Part shown: positions 17,459-25,315 of the stretch, in pieces
Position numbering within the stretch: position 1 is the first letter of the stretch
Layout: each line of letters begins with the position of its first letter
Assembly: GCA_003556605.1 (NCBI GenBank)
Contig: PWQX01000055.1
Coordinates: 1-40,452, forward strand
Origin: Spirochaetaceae bacterium
GTDB taxonomy: Bacteria > Spirochaetota > Spirochaetia > DSM-27196 > SLAA01
DNA: 40,452 bases
Reading direction: 5' to 3'
Translations under genes and position numbers: made by a program
Notes under the pieces: generated by a model
What the model was told of the DNA's origin: nothing
Seen by the model: the letters and a program-made list of their open reading frames with translations, nothing else
Databases searched by the model: none

Positions 17459-18472
17459 CTAGTCGGAGGTAAAGCGCTGTTCGCTGTTCGGCGCGCCGAA
17501 GGTGGCGCCGCGGGTTGGGACGGTGTGCCAGTCGGCGGAGCTGTCCGTGTCGGTGGAGTTCGAGTCGCGGTTGAGGCTGCGCGTTGGTGAGGTATCTTCG
17601 GCCCAGACCGCGTCTTCAGGCGCTGCGAGCTCGCCGGCAATACGCCAGGAGCCTGCAGCGACCACCGCGTCTACCCGATCCATAGTGCGGCGCGTGCCGA
17701 AACCACGAAAGTTGGTGTCTGATTGCGAGGTGCGGTTGGTATAGATCACCGCGTCCATGACGGTGCCGTTAGGCGTGTCGTACAGCGACAGCGCCCCGTT
17801 GTTGGACGGCAGCCCCGCGCCGTCCGGTACCCAGAAATTCAGCCGCTCGTCGCCAACGGCCGGGCTGTCGGGGCGGAAATGAACTACCACATACTCCCCG
17901 GCGGATACCTCGTGATCGGGGAATACGATCTTAGTGTCGAAATCGCGGGCGACACCGTTGTACAGACACACGCCGGCTAGAGTTCCGCTCGCGCGCACAT
18001 ACAGCTCAACCCGCTCAGCATTGGTGCTGCTGCCGCGCGGTGAGAACTCGTTGATGAGCAGGTCCGGCAGGCGGTCGTTGAAGCCGTAGAACGACACCAC
18101 AAACTGCAGCGTGTTGCCGGCTTCGTCCCGGACTGCCGCGCGCAGCGCGTAGCGTTCTCCCGCGGCGCTGGGCTCGTCGAAGGTGAGCACCACGGTCCTT
18201 TGGGCCCCGGGCGGCACTTCCAGCGAAAGCGCCGGGTCAAGCTGTACGCTGCCGGGTACCACCAGGGCGGGCTTGTCAAACTCCAGTTCTACGCGCCGGG
18301 GGCCCCCAACTCTGACTGCCCGCAGCTCGGGCGGATAGAACTCGCCGTCGGCGGGACGTACTGCCTCGTGCAGCGGCCTGCACCCGGCTGCCGACAATGC
18401 GAGCACTGCGGCGGCACCGGCGAGCAGCCGCGCGGCGGCGATTGCGAGCGCGTGCCTCCTCGTCCAGCTCAT
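17459..18472 (-). CDS. Lipoprotein with Ig-like and lamin-tail domains
   Basis: A 337-residue predicted lipoprotein. The N-terminus has Arg residues, a hydrophobic stretch and a lipobox ending LSAAGC at about residue 31. Residues 40-130 look like a bacterial Ig-like domain (ELRAVRVGGPRRVELEFDKP, VLTFDEPSAAGERYALR). Residues 135-290 resemble a lamin-tail domain (LLINEFSPRGSSTNAERVELY, then GEYVVVHF and GALSLYD). The C-terminus is Ser/Thr/Asp-rich. Such domains occur in surface proteins that bind or process polymers, but no catalytic site is visible. A strong GGAGGAGGG ribosome site precedes the ATG. It converges on trxA with 44 bases between them. Confidence 0.75.
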   Translation of the reverse strand: MSWTRRHALAIAAARLLAGAAAVLALSAAGCRPLHEAVRPADGEFYPPELRAVRVGGPRRVELEFDKPALVVPGSVQLDPALSLEVPPGAQRTVVLTFDEPSAAGERYALRAAVRDEAGNTLQFVVSFYGFNDRLPDLLINEFSPRGSSTNAERVELYVRASGTLAGVCLYNGVARDFDTKIVFPDHEVSAGEYVVVHFRPDSPAVGDERLNFWVPDGAGLPSNNGALSLYDTPNGTVMDAVIYTNRTSQSDTNFRGFGTRRTMDRVDAVVAAGSWRIAGELAAPEDAVWAEDTSPTRSLNRDSNSTDTDSSADWHTVPTRGATFGAPNSEQRFTSD

Positions 18473-18536
18473 TCGCCCTCCTCCTCGTTAACCGTTCTAT
18501 TGATATACAACCGCAACGGGCTGCGTGTTGCTTCCC

Positions 18537-18565
18537 TTTACCGCAAGTTCTTGATCGACTATACT
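18537..18565 (+). promoter_or_regulatory. Promoter of the Crp/Fnr-glmS unit
   Basis: TTTACC (18537-18542) and TATACT (18560-18565) are 17 bases apart. Transcription from about 18572 would cover the Crp-like gene and glmS. Confidence 0.55.
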
Positions 18566-18627
18566 GCCCCGGTAGCTATCAAAGGGCGATCAAAGCGCGC
18601 CATATCTCCCGGAGGCGATGAAAGGGC

Positions 18628-19251
18628 ATGGTCGAGAATCCACTTTTCGAGAAATACGGCCAGACAATTGAGAACGGTAAAGTCATCTTTCGCGAGGGTG
18701 ATCTCGGTGACCGCATGTACATTATTCAAGACGGAGCTGTGCGGATCAGCAAGAACATCGACGGTCGCGAGTACAAGCTTGCCGAGTTAACCAAGGGTGA
18801 GTTCCTCGGTGAAATGGCAATTGTGTCACGCATCCGCCGTACCGCAACGGCGACGGCGGTGGGGTCGGTGCAACTGCTGGCGTTTGACCGCGCCGGGTTT
18901 CAAGGCATGATCGAGAAAAACGCCAAGATTGCGATGAACGTGATAGACCGGCTGTGCAAGCGGCTGCAGCGTACCAACTCCCAACTGCAGGACTTGGTAC
19001 GCCAGAACGTGCGCAGTCACATCGCGCTGATTTTGTACTACAAGTTCATTGAGAAGCCCAACGAGGAGCCGAGCCTATCGCGCGATCGGGCAGTGGAAGA
19101 TATCGCCCGCCATCTTGGGGTACCGGCTGCAACGGTAAGTACCGCGATCACTGAATTGGTGGATGCCGGTGTGATACACCTACAAGGGAATGCGCTGCGC
19201 ATCAAGAATCGTGACAGCATCACGGCCCTTGCAGAGCAGTTAGGAGGTTGA
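18628..19251 (+). CDS. Crp/Fnr-family transcriptional regulator
   Basis: A 207-residue regulator with an N-terminal cyclic-nucleotide-binding-fold domain (GKVIFREGDLGDRMYIIQDG near 17-36, GEFLGEMAIVSRIRRTATATA near 54-75) and a C-terminal winged helix (DIARHLGVPAATVSTAITELVDAGVI near 155-180). The GE..(10)..RTATATA pattern is compatible with cAMP-type binding, but Ser/Thr positions cannot settle the ligand. No Cys cluster for an Fe-S centre is present, which argues against Fnr proper. The stop lies six bases before the glmS ATG, so the two are co-transcribed. A promoter lies about 60 bases upstream. Confidence 0.85.
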   Translation: MVENPLFEKYGQTIENGKVIFREGDLGDRMYIIQDGAVRISKNIDGREYKLAELTKGEFLGEMAIVSRIRRTATATAVGSVQLLAFDRAGFQGMIEKNAKIAMNVIDRLCKRLQRTNSQLQDLVRQNVRSHIALILYYKFIEKPNEEPSLSRDRAVEDIARHLGVPAATVSTAITELVDAGVIHLQGNALRIKNRDSITALAEQLGG

Positions 19252-19256
19252 CCCCC

Positions 19257-21080
19257 ATGTGTGGAATCATCGGTTACTGCGGACCAAAGCCCATGGCGGA
19301 GGTGCTGCTAGAGGGCCTCAAGCGCATGGAGTATCGCGGCTACGACTCGGCCGGAATCGCGGTGCGCACCAACGCCGAGCTCAGCGTGATCAAGCGCGCC
19401 GGCAAGATCGCAACGCTGCGCGAAGCGGTGCCGCCCGAGCTATACGGCGATTGCGGGATAGGCCACACGCGCTGGGCAACGCACGGCGGGGTCAGCGACA
19501 GCAATGCTCACCCGCACCTAGATGACTCCGGCAAGGTAGCGATTGTACACAACGGCATTATCGAGAACTACACGGTGCTGCGTGAGAAACTCTCGTCCGA
19601 GGGTGTTGAGTTCTCAAGTGAGACCGACTCGGAGGTGATTGCGCATTTGGTCGCGCGGCTGTACGACGGTGACCTCACCGTGACGGTTCAGAATACCGTG
19701 CAGCTCCTCAAGGGAACCTACGGTATCGCGGTAACGCATCTTGATCAGCCGGGCCTGCTCGTCGGTGCGCGCAACGGCTCGCCGTTGGTCCTGGGGGTCG
19801 GTGAGCACGAGATGTTCCTGGCATCCGACGTAACCGCTATTGTCGGGCACACCAAGCAGGTAATCTATCTTGAAGACGGTGAGATTGTAACGATATCGGC
19901 CGATGAGTACCGAACCACCGATCTTCACGATCGCAGTATCGACAAGCACATCCAGATCATCAACTGGGAGCTCGAGGAGATTGAGAAGGGCGAATACCGG
20001 CACTTTATGGAAAAGGAGATCTTCGAGCAGCCTGATTCGATCCTGCGCGCGATGCAGGGGCGGCTGGACCACGAGTATGCTACCGGGCACCTCGGCGGAC
20101 TCAATATGACCAAGAAAGAGCTGCTTGACCTGGAGCGCGTGAAGATCATCGCTGCCGGGACCTCGTACTATGCCGGCCTGGTTGCGTCGTACCTCATTGA
20201 GTCGATTGCACGTATCCCTTGTACGGTTGAGCTTGCCGCTGAGGTGCGCTACCGCAATCCCATCGTAGAGCGCAACAGCATCTATTTCGCTGTTTCGCAG
20301 TCGGGCGAGACCGCCGACACGCTGTATGCGATGCGCGAGCTGCAGCGCAAGGGTGCGCGCGTACTCGGCATTTGCAACGTAGTCGGTGCGTCGATTCCGC
20401 GTGAGTCCGACGGTGGGGTGTACATTCACTCCGGTCCTGAGATCGCGGTTGCCTCAACCAAGGCGTTTACCAGTCAGCTTACCGCGCTGTATATCTTCAC
20501 CTTGCTGATCGCGCGTATGCGCCACATGTCGTACGAGCAAGGGACAGAGTTCATACAGGCGCTTGAGCAGATACCGGAGCAGGTGGCAGCGGTCTTGGGC
20601 GGCGCACCGAAAACCGCCGAGCTCGCGCGTACGTATCACAAGGCCCGCAACTTCCTGTTTCTCGGACGGGGTATCAACTACCCGGTAGCGCTCGAGGGTG
20701 CGCTCAAGCTCAAAGAGATCTCCTACATCCACGCCGAGGGCTACAGCGCGGCTGAGGTCAAACACGGTCCGATTGCGCTGATCGGCCCTGAAACGCCCAG
20801 CCTGTTCTTAGTGCCTGACGATACCTTGCGTGAGAAGGTGATCTCTAACATGAAAGAGGTTAAAGCGCGTAACGGGCAGGTGATCGCGGTTTGTGCGGAG
20901 GGTGACGATGAGGTGGCGGCACTCGCCGACCATGTGATCAGGGTCCCACGTGTACACGAGTTGATGTACCCCTTCGTTATGACGATCCCCCTGCAGTTGT
21001 TTGCGTATTACACCGCCTTAGAACTGGGACGCGATGTGGACCAGCCGCGCAACCTCGCCAAGAGCGTCACGGTTGAGTAA
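19257..21080 (+). CDS. glmS: Glutamine--fructose-6-phosphate aminotransferase
   Basis: A 607-residue enzyme that makes glucosamine 6-phosphate for cell-wall precursors. The start at 19257 is fixed because MCGIIGYCG exposes the N-terminal catalytic Cys after Met removal, and AGGAGG lies at 19242-19247. The glutaminase domain includes RMEYRGYDSAGIA, GHTRWATHGG and HNGIIENY. Two SIS domains follow: AAGTSYYAGL with FAVSQSGETADTLYA and STKAFTSQL, then LGRGINYPVALEGALKLKEISYIHAEGY. It ends with the conserved PRNLAKSVTVE. The gene lies outside the amino-sugar locus at the window start and is probably part of essential envelope synthesis, coupled here with a Crp-like regulator. Confidence 0.97.
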   Translation: MCGIIGYCGPKPMAEVLLEGLKRMEYRGYDSAGIAVRTNAELSVIKRAGKIATLREAVPPELYGDCGIGHTRWATHGGVSDSNAHPHLDDSGKVAIVHNGIIENYTVLREKLSSEGVEFSSETDSEVIAHLVARLYDGDLTVTVQNTVQLLKGTYGIAVTHLDQPGLLVGARNGSPLVLGVGEHEMFLASDVTAIVGHTKQVIYLEDGEIVTISADEYRTTDLHDRSIDKHIQIINWELEEIEKGEYRHFMEKEIFEQPDSILRAMQGRLDHEYATGHLGGLNMTKKELLDLERVKIIAAGTSYYAGLVASYLIESIARIPCTVELAAEVRYRNPIVERNSIYFAVSQSGETADTLYAMRELQRKGARVLGICNVVGASIPRESDGGVYIHSGPEIAVASTKAFTSQLTALYIFTLLIARMRHMSYEQGTEFIQALEQIPEQVAAVLGGAPKTAELARTYHKARNFLFLGRGINYPVALEGALKLKEISYIHAEGYSAAEVKHGPIALIGPETPSLFLVPDDTLREKVISNMKEVKARNGQVIAVCAEGDDEVAALADHVIRVPRVHELMYPFVMTIPLQLFAYYTALELGRDVDQPRNLAKSVTVE

Positions 21081-21570
21081 GTGCACCGGTTCGCCGGCGG
21101 CCATCGTGCTCGGCGCGGCGCTCGTTGCGATCCTCGTGCTGCTGCCGGGTGTAGAATGCGTGCAAGCCCAAGATACCGCCGCGGCGATATTGGTGCGCGG
21201 CCCTCGGCCGGGGCGCGGTATCCCCTTCTTTGGTGCGAATACTATTGAGTATCAACGCGGGGTTTACCGGCGTAACGCCGTTGAGGTGACGGTCTACTAC
21301 GGTGAGCAAGACCTTCCGCTCGCCGGCGGCCTCAAAACGCTGCAGTGCGGGCCGCACGAGCTGCAGGTGCTGCCGGCGACCGGCGAGCATCAGCGGGTGT
21401 TACAGCACGAGCTGGAGATAGGTGGTTGGCTGCTGCTAAAGCTGCGGCCCGGCACGGTCGAAGAGTGCGCTTTCGCCGAGGCGTTTATCGAACAGTTTGA
21501 GTTCTTCCGCGAAGCGCAGCCGCCCGGGTGGGTTGAAGCGCCGTTCCCGGCGATTGTCCCGTTCGAGTAG
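21073..21570 (+). CDS. Small exported protein of unknown function
   Basis: About 165 residues, not recognised. A hydrophobic stretch (AAIVLGAALVAILVLLPGVE) followed by AQDTAAA looks like a signal peptide cleaved after CVQAQ, so it is probably periplasmic or surface-exposed. The mature part is about 130 residues with no repeats and ends in ProPhe-rich segments. The start is uncertain. TTG 21073, overlapping glmS by eight bases, fits the signal peptide best. ATG 21034 is inside glmS. A 6-bp hairpin follows the stop. Confidence 0.55.
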   Translation: MSKCTGSPAAIVLGAALVAILVLLPGVECVQAQDTAAAILVRGPRPGRGIPFFGANTIEYQRGVYRRNAVEVTVYYGEQDLPLAGGLKTLQCGPHELQVLPATGEHQRVLQHELEIGGWLLLKLRPGTVEECAFAEAFIEQFEFFREAQPPGWVEAPFPAIVPFE

Positions 21571-21586
21571 CTGCTCATTCAGCAGC
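21570..21586. terminator. Possible bidirectional terminator hairpin
   Basis: GCTGCT (21570-21575) and AGCAGC (21581-21586) form a 6-bp stem with a 5-base loop between two convergent genes. There is no T tract on either side, so this is weak. Confidence 0.3.
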
Positions 21587-21589
21587 CGC

Positions 21590-21994
21590 TTACGCTTCGC
21601 GTTCCTCCTGTATGCGGTCGAGCAGGCGCGCTGCCAGAATTCGAGGCCAGTCCGGCAGTGTGCCCTCCTCGGCAGCTTCGTAGCGAGCGAGCAGCGTGAG
21701 GAACTTCTCCTCGGCGACCTCAAGCTCATCGCGGCGGTAATGGATAAACGCGATCTCGTACTCGGCGGCGGCGATGCCCGCCACGTCGTCGGGATTGCGC
21801 TCGATAAAGGTGCGATAGTATACCAGCGCAGTGTCGTAATGCCGTTGGTCGTAGGCTTCTTGAGCGCGCTGAAAATACTCCTGGCGGCTGAGGTCCGCGG
21901 GGATCTCGGCCGGCTCAGGTACAGTTTCGCACGCGGCGAACAACAGCAGGGCGGCGGCCGCCGGCAAGAAACACCGTGGGCGCAGTAGTCTCAT
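21590..21994 (-). CDS. Small TPR-like lipoprotein
   Basis: A 134-residue protein with a signal sequence and lipobox (LLLFAAC near residue 22), then a region with tetratricopeptide character: SRQEYFQRAQEAYDQRHYDTALVYYRTFIERNP and a second, less regular repeat (AEYEIAFIHYRRDELEVAEEKFLTLL). This resembles the outer-membrane TPR lipoproteins of the BamD/YbgF type, but it is too short for full BamD. It probably serves as a scaffold at the envelope. I chose the inner ATG at 21994 because GGAGGG lies eight bases upstream. The gene lies immediately downstream of the large receiver/PEP-binding gene on the same strand. Confidence 0.7.
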   Translation of the reverse strand: MRLLRPRCFLPAAAALLLFAACETVPEPAEIPADLSRQEYFQRAQEAYDQRHYDTALVYYRTFIERNPDDVAGIAAAEYEIAFIHYRRDELEVAEEKFLTLLARYEAAEEGTLPDWPRILAARLLDRIQEEREA

Positions 21995-22039
21995 TGTTGT
22001 TGCCCTCCTGCGCAACGGTAGCACGCCGCCACCACGGGG

Positions 22040-25000
22040 TCAATACACCGCCCCCCGCTCTGCGGCAGCGGTCATCCGCGCAGCGGCGGCCTCACCGGCC
22101 GGGACCGCGCTCTCGCTTTCGGGCGTAATTGCCTCGCCGGTGGGCTTCAGCACCACCGCGCGCCGGTCCTTACCGGCGATTTTCGCGATGACCGGTGTAG
22201 CGAACCGCAGGTGCCGGAGAAATCGATCCTGATGGTAAGCCGGTACCGCCCGCAGATAGTCGCGATCCAGCAGCCCGTCACCGATGAAGGGATTGATCGT
22301 GAGATAGGCAATGCGCAGCGACGTGATATTCTGGAAGAAGTGTGTGCCCTGGCTGGGGTCCACTCGGAAGTGCTCGAGCCCGCATTCCACGATGACCTTG
22401 GCGTTGGAGATCTGTGTCCAGGCCAGTGGGATACCGAGCCACGGATCGCTTGACCCTAAGCGGCCCGGTACCACTAGGATGTACCGCCGATTCTCCGCGC
22501 GCATACGGTCGTTGAGCCGGGTGAGCGAGTCGGCCATCCGGTTCGTGGCGGCCGCATCAAAGGCCTCGGGCTTGATGTACACGAAATCGTAGATCGTGTC
22601 GTACAGCCCGTTGCCGAGTGCTTTCTCGGAGGCGAGCAGGACGCGCTTGTTGTCCTCCTCTTCGATCTGTATGTCATCGGACTCCAGGCCTTCCACTATC
22701 GGGCGGACCTGCAGAAAGCTGAACACCCGCTGCGACTCCGGCGGCGGGTTGAGGTCTACGGCGAACTCAATCTCGACGGGAACGTTCATCTCGTTGGAGG
22801 CAAGCCGCAGGAGGTCTTGCAGAATCTCCATCAGCGGGAACATTTGGTACTTCAACACCCCTGCGAACGTGATTACGCGCCTTCCGGGCTGGTCGGTGCC
22901 GTCGTACAGGCGCTGGTGCTCGAAGTCGTAGCTGGAGGCGACCAGTGGAAGCGCAGGATCTTCTTCCGCTGCCGTGATGGGGTAACGCACAACGGTTCCG
23001 CCCTCGTCACGGTGCGGGTCGAAGTTGGTTTCGGTCATGTCGATCGCATAGAAGTCATTCTGCGTGTTTTTCAGCGCGGTATCGGTATCGGTCAGTTGAA
23101 TGACTTTCTTAGGGCGGCTCGGCGACACCCGCAACGAGCAGCCGCCCTCTACTACGGTCTTTCCCAGCCCGTGCGCGAGGCTCACGATACCGTCTTCGGT
23201 ATTCTCGGACTCTACCGGGTAGAAGTTCAGCGACCGCGCCACGCCGCTGATCGTGGGGTAACAGCGTGTCTGGTGCAGCGTTCCGGCCACCTCTTGTATG
23301 ATAACCGCCATCTTCTCTTCGTCGAGAACGTTCTGGGTCGCGACGAGATAATCGCGGCTGCGCTTATAGTACGTGGAGGCGAACACCGCCTTGATCGCGG
23401 CGACCAGCTCGTGGTGGCGCTTCTCAACCGTTTCGGCGTTGTTCGGCAGCATGTAGGTTATGTAGATTCCTGCGAAGGGCTGATAGTGCGAGTCCTCTAG
23501 CAGGCTCGAGGAGCGTACCGCGATGGGTTTGCGCATAACCTGCAGCACGGCGTACAGATCCTCGTGTAAACGCTCCGGCAAGCGCGCCTCGAGAAACAAA
23601 TGCAGAATCTGATCGTCGGTGAGCTCGTGGTCGGCAAGCACGCGCTCGAACAGGTTGTTCTTCTCCATGAAAGACTCGAACACGTCGGTAGTCAGTACTA
23701 CCGTCTTCGGGATCGAGATAATCACATCCGGGTAGCGATAGCGCATGCGCTGCTGTTTGAGTATGAAATCAGCAAACGCCAGCCCGCGGCCCTTACCGCC
23801 GAGCGAGCCGTCGCCGATACGTGAAAAGCTGTAGTACTCGTCGTAGTGGCTTTTGCGGAACTCCGCTATTGTTCCGCGGTTTTCGAAGATACGGTAGTTC
23901 TTGATTGTCTCGTACAGGTGGCGCTTGGCGTCCGCCACGCTCGGAAAATCACTGAGCTGGATATCGCTAATAACGTTCGCGAGCGGGAATAGAGCTCGCG
24001 CCTTCAGCCACTTGGAAAAATCGTTGATGCGTGCGTGGTGGGCGAAGCTGTCATCCGGAATAGAGCGAATCTTGTTCTGCAGCTCAGTCAGGCTCGAGAC
24101 CCTCTCGATCTCTTTGCGAGTCTGCGGGTCGCGGAACGCAAAGTCGCCGAACCCGTAGTTCTCGCGCACGTACGCGCGCAGCCGCGCGAGTAGCGATTTC
24201 GAGTGCTTATGTACGAACGCGGCGTTGTAGCGTTCGGCGTCGGCGCGGTGCGCCTCGTGCGAGGACTGCAGCAGAATCGGCATATCCCCCTGTTCGGCGC
24301 GCACGTACTCGCAGAGGCGCAGGCCGGCCTCAGGGTCGTCCACGCCGCCGCGCTTGTAGCTGATGTCCGAGATAATGCCCAGCAGGTGACCCTTGTAGCG
24401 TGTATAGAGCTCTACCGCCTCCTCATAGGTTTTAGCGAGGAGGATCTTCGGACGGCAGCGCATCCGCATTGTCTGCTGCCACTCGTTCAGCCCCTCGTCC
24501 ATGAGGTGGCGTGCCTGCTGAAACAGTACGCGGTAAATGTTCGGCAGGTAGCTTGAGTAATAGCGCACCGAGTCCTCCACGAGAATGATGGTCTGGACTC
24601 CGGCGATCCTCACGTCGTATTCAACGTTCATCCGGTCTTCCATGAGCTTGACGATCGCGAGCAGGATACTGTCGTTGCCGAGCCAAGAGAAGATGTGATA
24701 GTGACTGGAGAGGTCGTCGTTGCGCAGCCGCAGCGTCACTTCGCGAGAAAACGGAGTGAGTACCACCACCGGGAGCTCGGGATATGCGCTGTCGATCGCT
24801 TCGGCGAGGTCCAGAGTACGGACCTCGCCGATGTTCAGCATGGTGATCACCAAGTCAAAGCGTCGTTGCGAGAGCATCGCGAACGCTTCGTCGCCGCGCG
24901 AGACCTGCGTGAACTTCGGCGGGTAGCGGAGATTGAGCGCTACGTACTCCTGAAAGATCTGCTCGTCGACCCGGCCGTCCTCCTCCAGCATGAACTTGTC

Positions 25001-25114
25001 GTACTTGCTGCAGACAAGCAGTATTTCTTCGATGCGCCGCTGCATCAACTGCTTAACCGGCACTTCCTCAAAGTAATACGGTTCTTTCGGCCCGCGGCGA
25101 GTATTCGTGCTCAT
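22040..25114 (-). CDS. Receiver-receiver-PEP/pyruvate-binding hybrid protein
   Basis: A 1024-residue soluble protein. Residues about 30-160 resemble a degenerate receiver domain: the phosphoacceptor Asp is replaced (DLVITMLNIG). Residues 170-330 look like an intact receiver (IILVEDS acidic pair, GIISDISYKRGG Asp, and a Lys in FVHKHS). From about 430 to 810 there is a PPDK_N/PEP-synthase ATP-binding domain (GDGSLGGKGRGLAFADFIL, IAVRSSSLLEDSHYQPFAGIY, SLAHGLGKTVVEGG, ending FLQVRPIV). The phospho-His swivel domain and the PEP-utilising barrel of true PEP synthase are absent. The last 200 residues are of unknown fold. It could be a phosphorelay-controlled phosphotransferase. The promoter puts the transcript start at the ATG, and no ribosome site is visible. 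Confidence 0.8.
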   Translation of the reverse strand: MSTNTRRGPKEPYYFEEVPVKQLMQRRIEEILLVCSKYDKFMLEEDGRVDEQIFQEYVALNLRYPPKFTQVSRGDEAFAMLSQRRFDLVITMLNIGEVRTLDLAEAIDSAYPELPVVVLTPFSREVTLRLRNDDLSSHYHIFSWLGNDSILLAIVKLMEDRMNVEYDVRIAGVQTIILVEDSVRYYSSYLPNIYRVLFQQARHLMDEGLNEWQQTMRMRCRPKILLAKTYEEAVELYTRYKGHLLGIISDISYKRGGVDDPEAGLRLCEYVRAEQGDMPILLQSSHEAHRADAERYNAAFVHKHSKSLLARLRAYVRENYGFGDFAFRDPQTRKEIERVSSLTELQNKIRSIPDDSFAHHARINDFSKWLKARALFPLANVISDIQLSDFPSVADAKRHLYETIKNYRIFENRGTIAEFRKSHYDEYYSFSRIGDGSLGGKGRGLAFADFILKQQRMRYRYPDVIISIPKTVVLTTDVFESFMEKNNLFERVLADHELTDDQILHLFLEARLPERLHEDLYAVLQVMRKPIAVRSSSLLEDSHYQPFAGIYITYMLPNNAETVEKRHHELVAAIKAVFASTYYKRSRDYLVATQNVLDEEKMAVIIQEVAGTLHQTRCYPTISGVARSLNFYPVESENTEDGIVSLAHGLGKTVVEGGCSLRVSPSRPKKVIQLTDTDTALKNTQNDFYAIDMTETNFDPHRDEGGTVVRYPITAAEEDPALPLVASSYDFEHQRLYDGTDQPGRRVITFAGVLKYQMFPLMEILQDLLRLASNEMNVPVEIEFAVDLNPPPESQRVFSFLQVRPIVEGLESDDIQIEEEDNKRVLLASEKALGNGLYDTIYDFVYIKPEAFDAAATNRMADSLTRLNDRMRAENRRYILVVPGRLGSSDPWLGIPLAWTQISNAKVIVECGLEHFRVDPSQGTHFFQNITSLRIAYLTINPFIGDGLLDRDYLRAVPAYHQDRFLRHLRFATPVIAKIAGKDRRAVVLKPTGEAITPESESAVPAGEAAAARMTAAAERGAVY

Positions 25115-25120
25115 ACTACT

Positions 25121-25149
25121 ATCATAGCCGAGCCGGCGGGACTTCGCAA
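25121..25149 (-). promoter_or_regulatory. Promoter of the receiver/PEP-binding gene; leaderless arrangement
   Basis: On the minus strand TTGCGA (25144-25149) and TATGAT (25121-25126) are 17 bases apart. The predicted start is 25114-25115, at the A of the ATG. Confidence 0.6.
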
Positions 25150-25172
25150 AGCGGTATCGCGCCGAAATGTCC

Positions 25173-25201
25173 TTGACAAATCCGCAAACCGGCCTGAGAA
25201 T
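25173..25201 (+). promoter_or_regulatory. gdhA promoter
   Basis: Consensus TTGACA (25173-25178), a 17-base spacer and GAGAAT (25196-25201, 4 of 6 to consensus). It predicts a start near 25208, directly at the first of two operator palindromes. TATACT at 25215-25220 is too far (36 bases) to pair with this -35. Confidence 0.55.
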
Positions 25202-25207
25202 TCAACT

Positions 25208-25243
25208 GTTCTATTATACTAACGACTGTTCAAATAATAAAAC
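25208..25243 (+). promoter_or_regulatory. Tandem palindromic operator, gdhA copy
   Basis: Two 16-base sites, GTTCTATTATACTAAC (25208-25223) and GTTCAAATAATAAAAC (25228-25243), lie 20 bases apart start to start, which is two helical turns. The same pattern, with the same promoter geometry, occurs at iclR. IclR-family regulators often use GTTC...GAAC-like sites. Confidence 0.65.
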
Positions 25244-25257
25244 CTCATGGACGAGTT

Positions 25258-25279
25258 GGCCGGCTGAGCTTCGCCGGCC
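25258..25279 (+). other. Hairpin in gdhA leader
   Basis: GGCCGGC (25258-25264) and GCCGGCC (25273-25279) form a perfect 7-bp stem. A 6-codon frame, ATG at 25247 to TGA at 25265-25267, ends at the loop but has no ribosome site. Confidence 0.45.
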
Positions 25280-25315
25280 TGCCACCGGCACCATAGAGGT
25301 AAGGAGCGTTATCAC

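Noticed and set aside
18494-18511. GTTCTATT...ACAAC resembling the gdhA/iclR operator
   Set aside because: The spacing is 18 rather than 16, there is no second site 20 bases away, and the neighbouring genes are unrelated.
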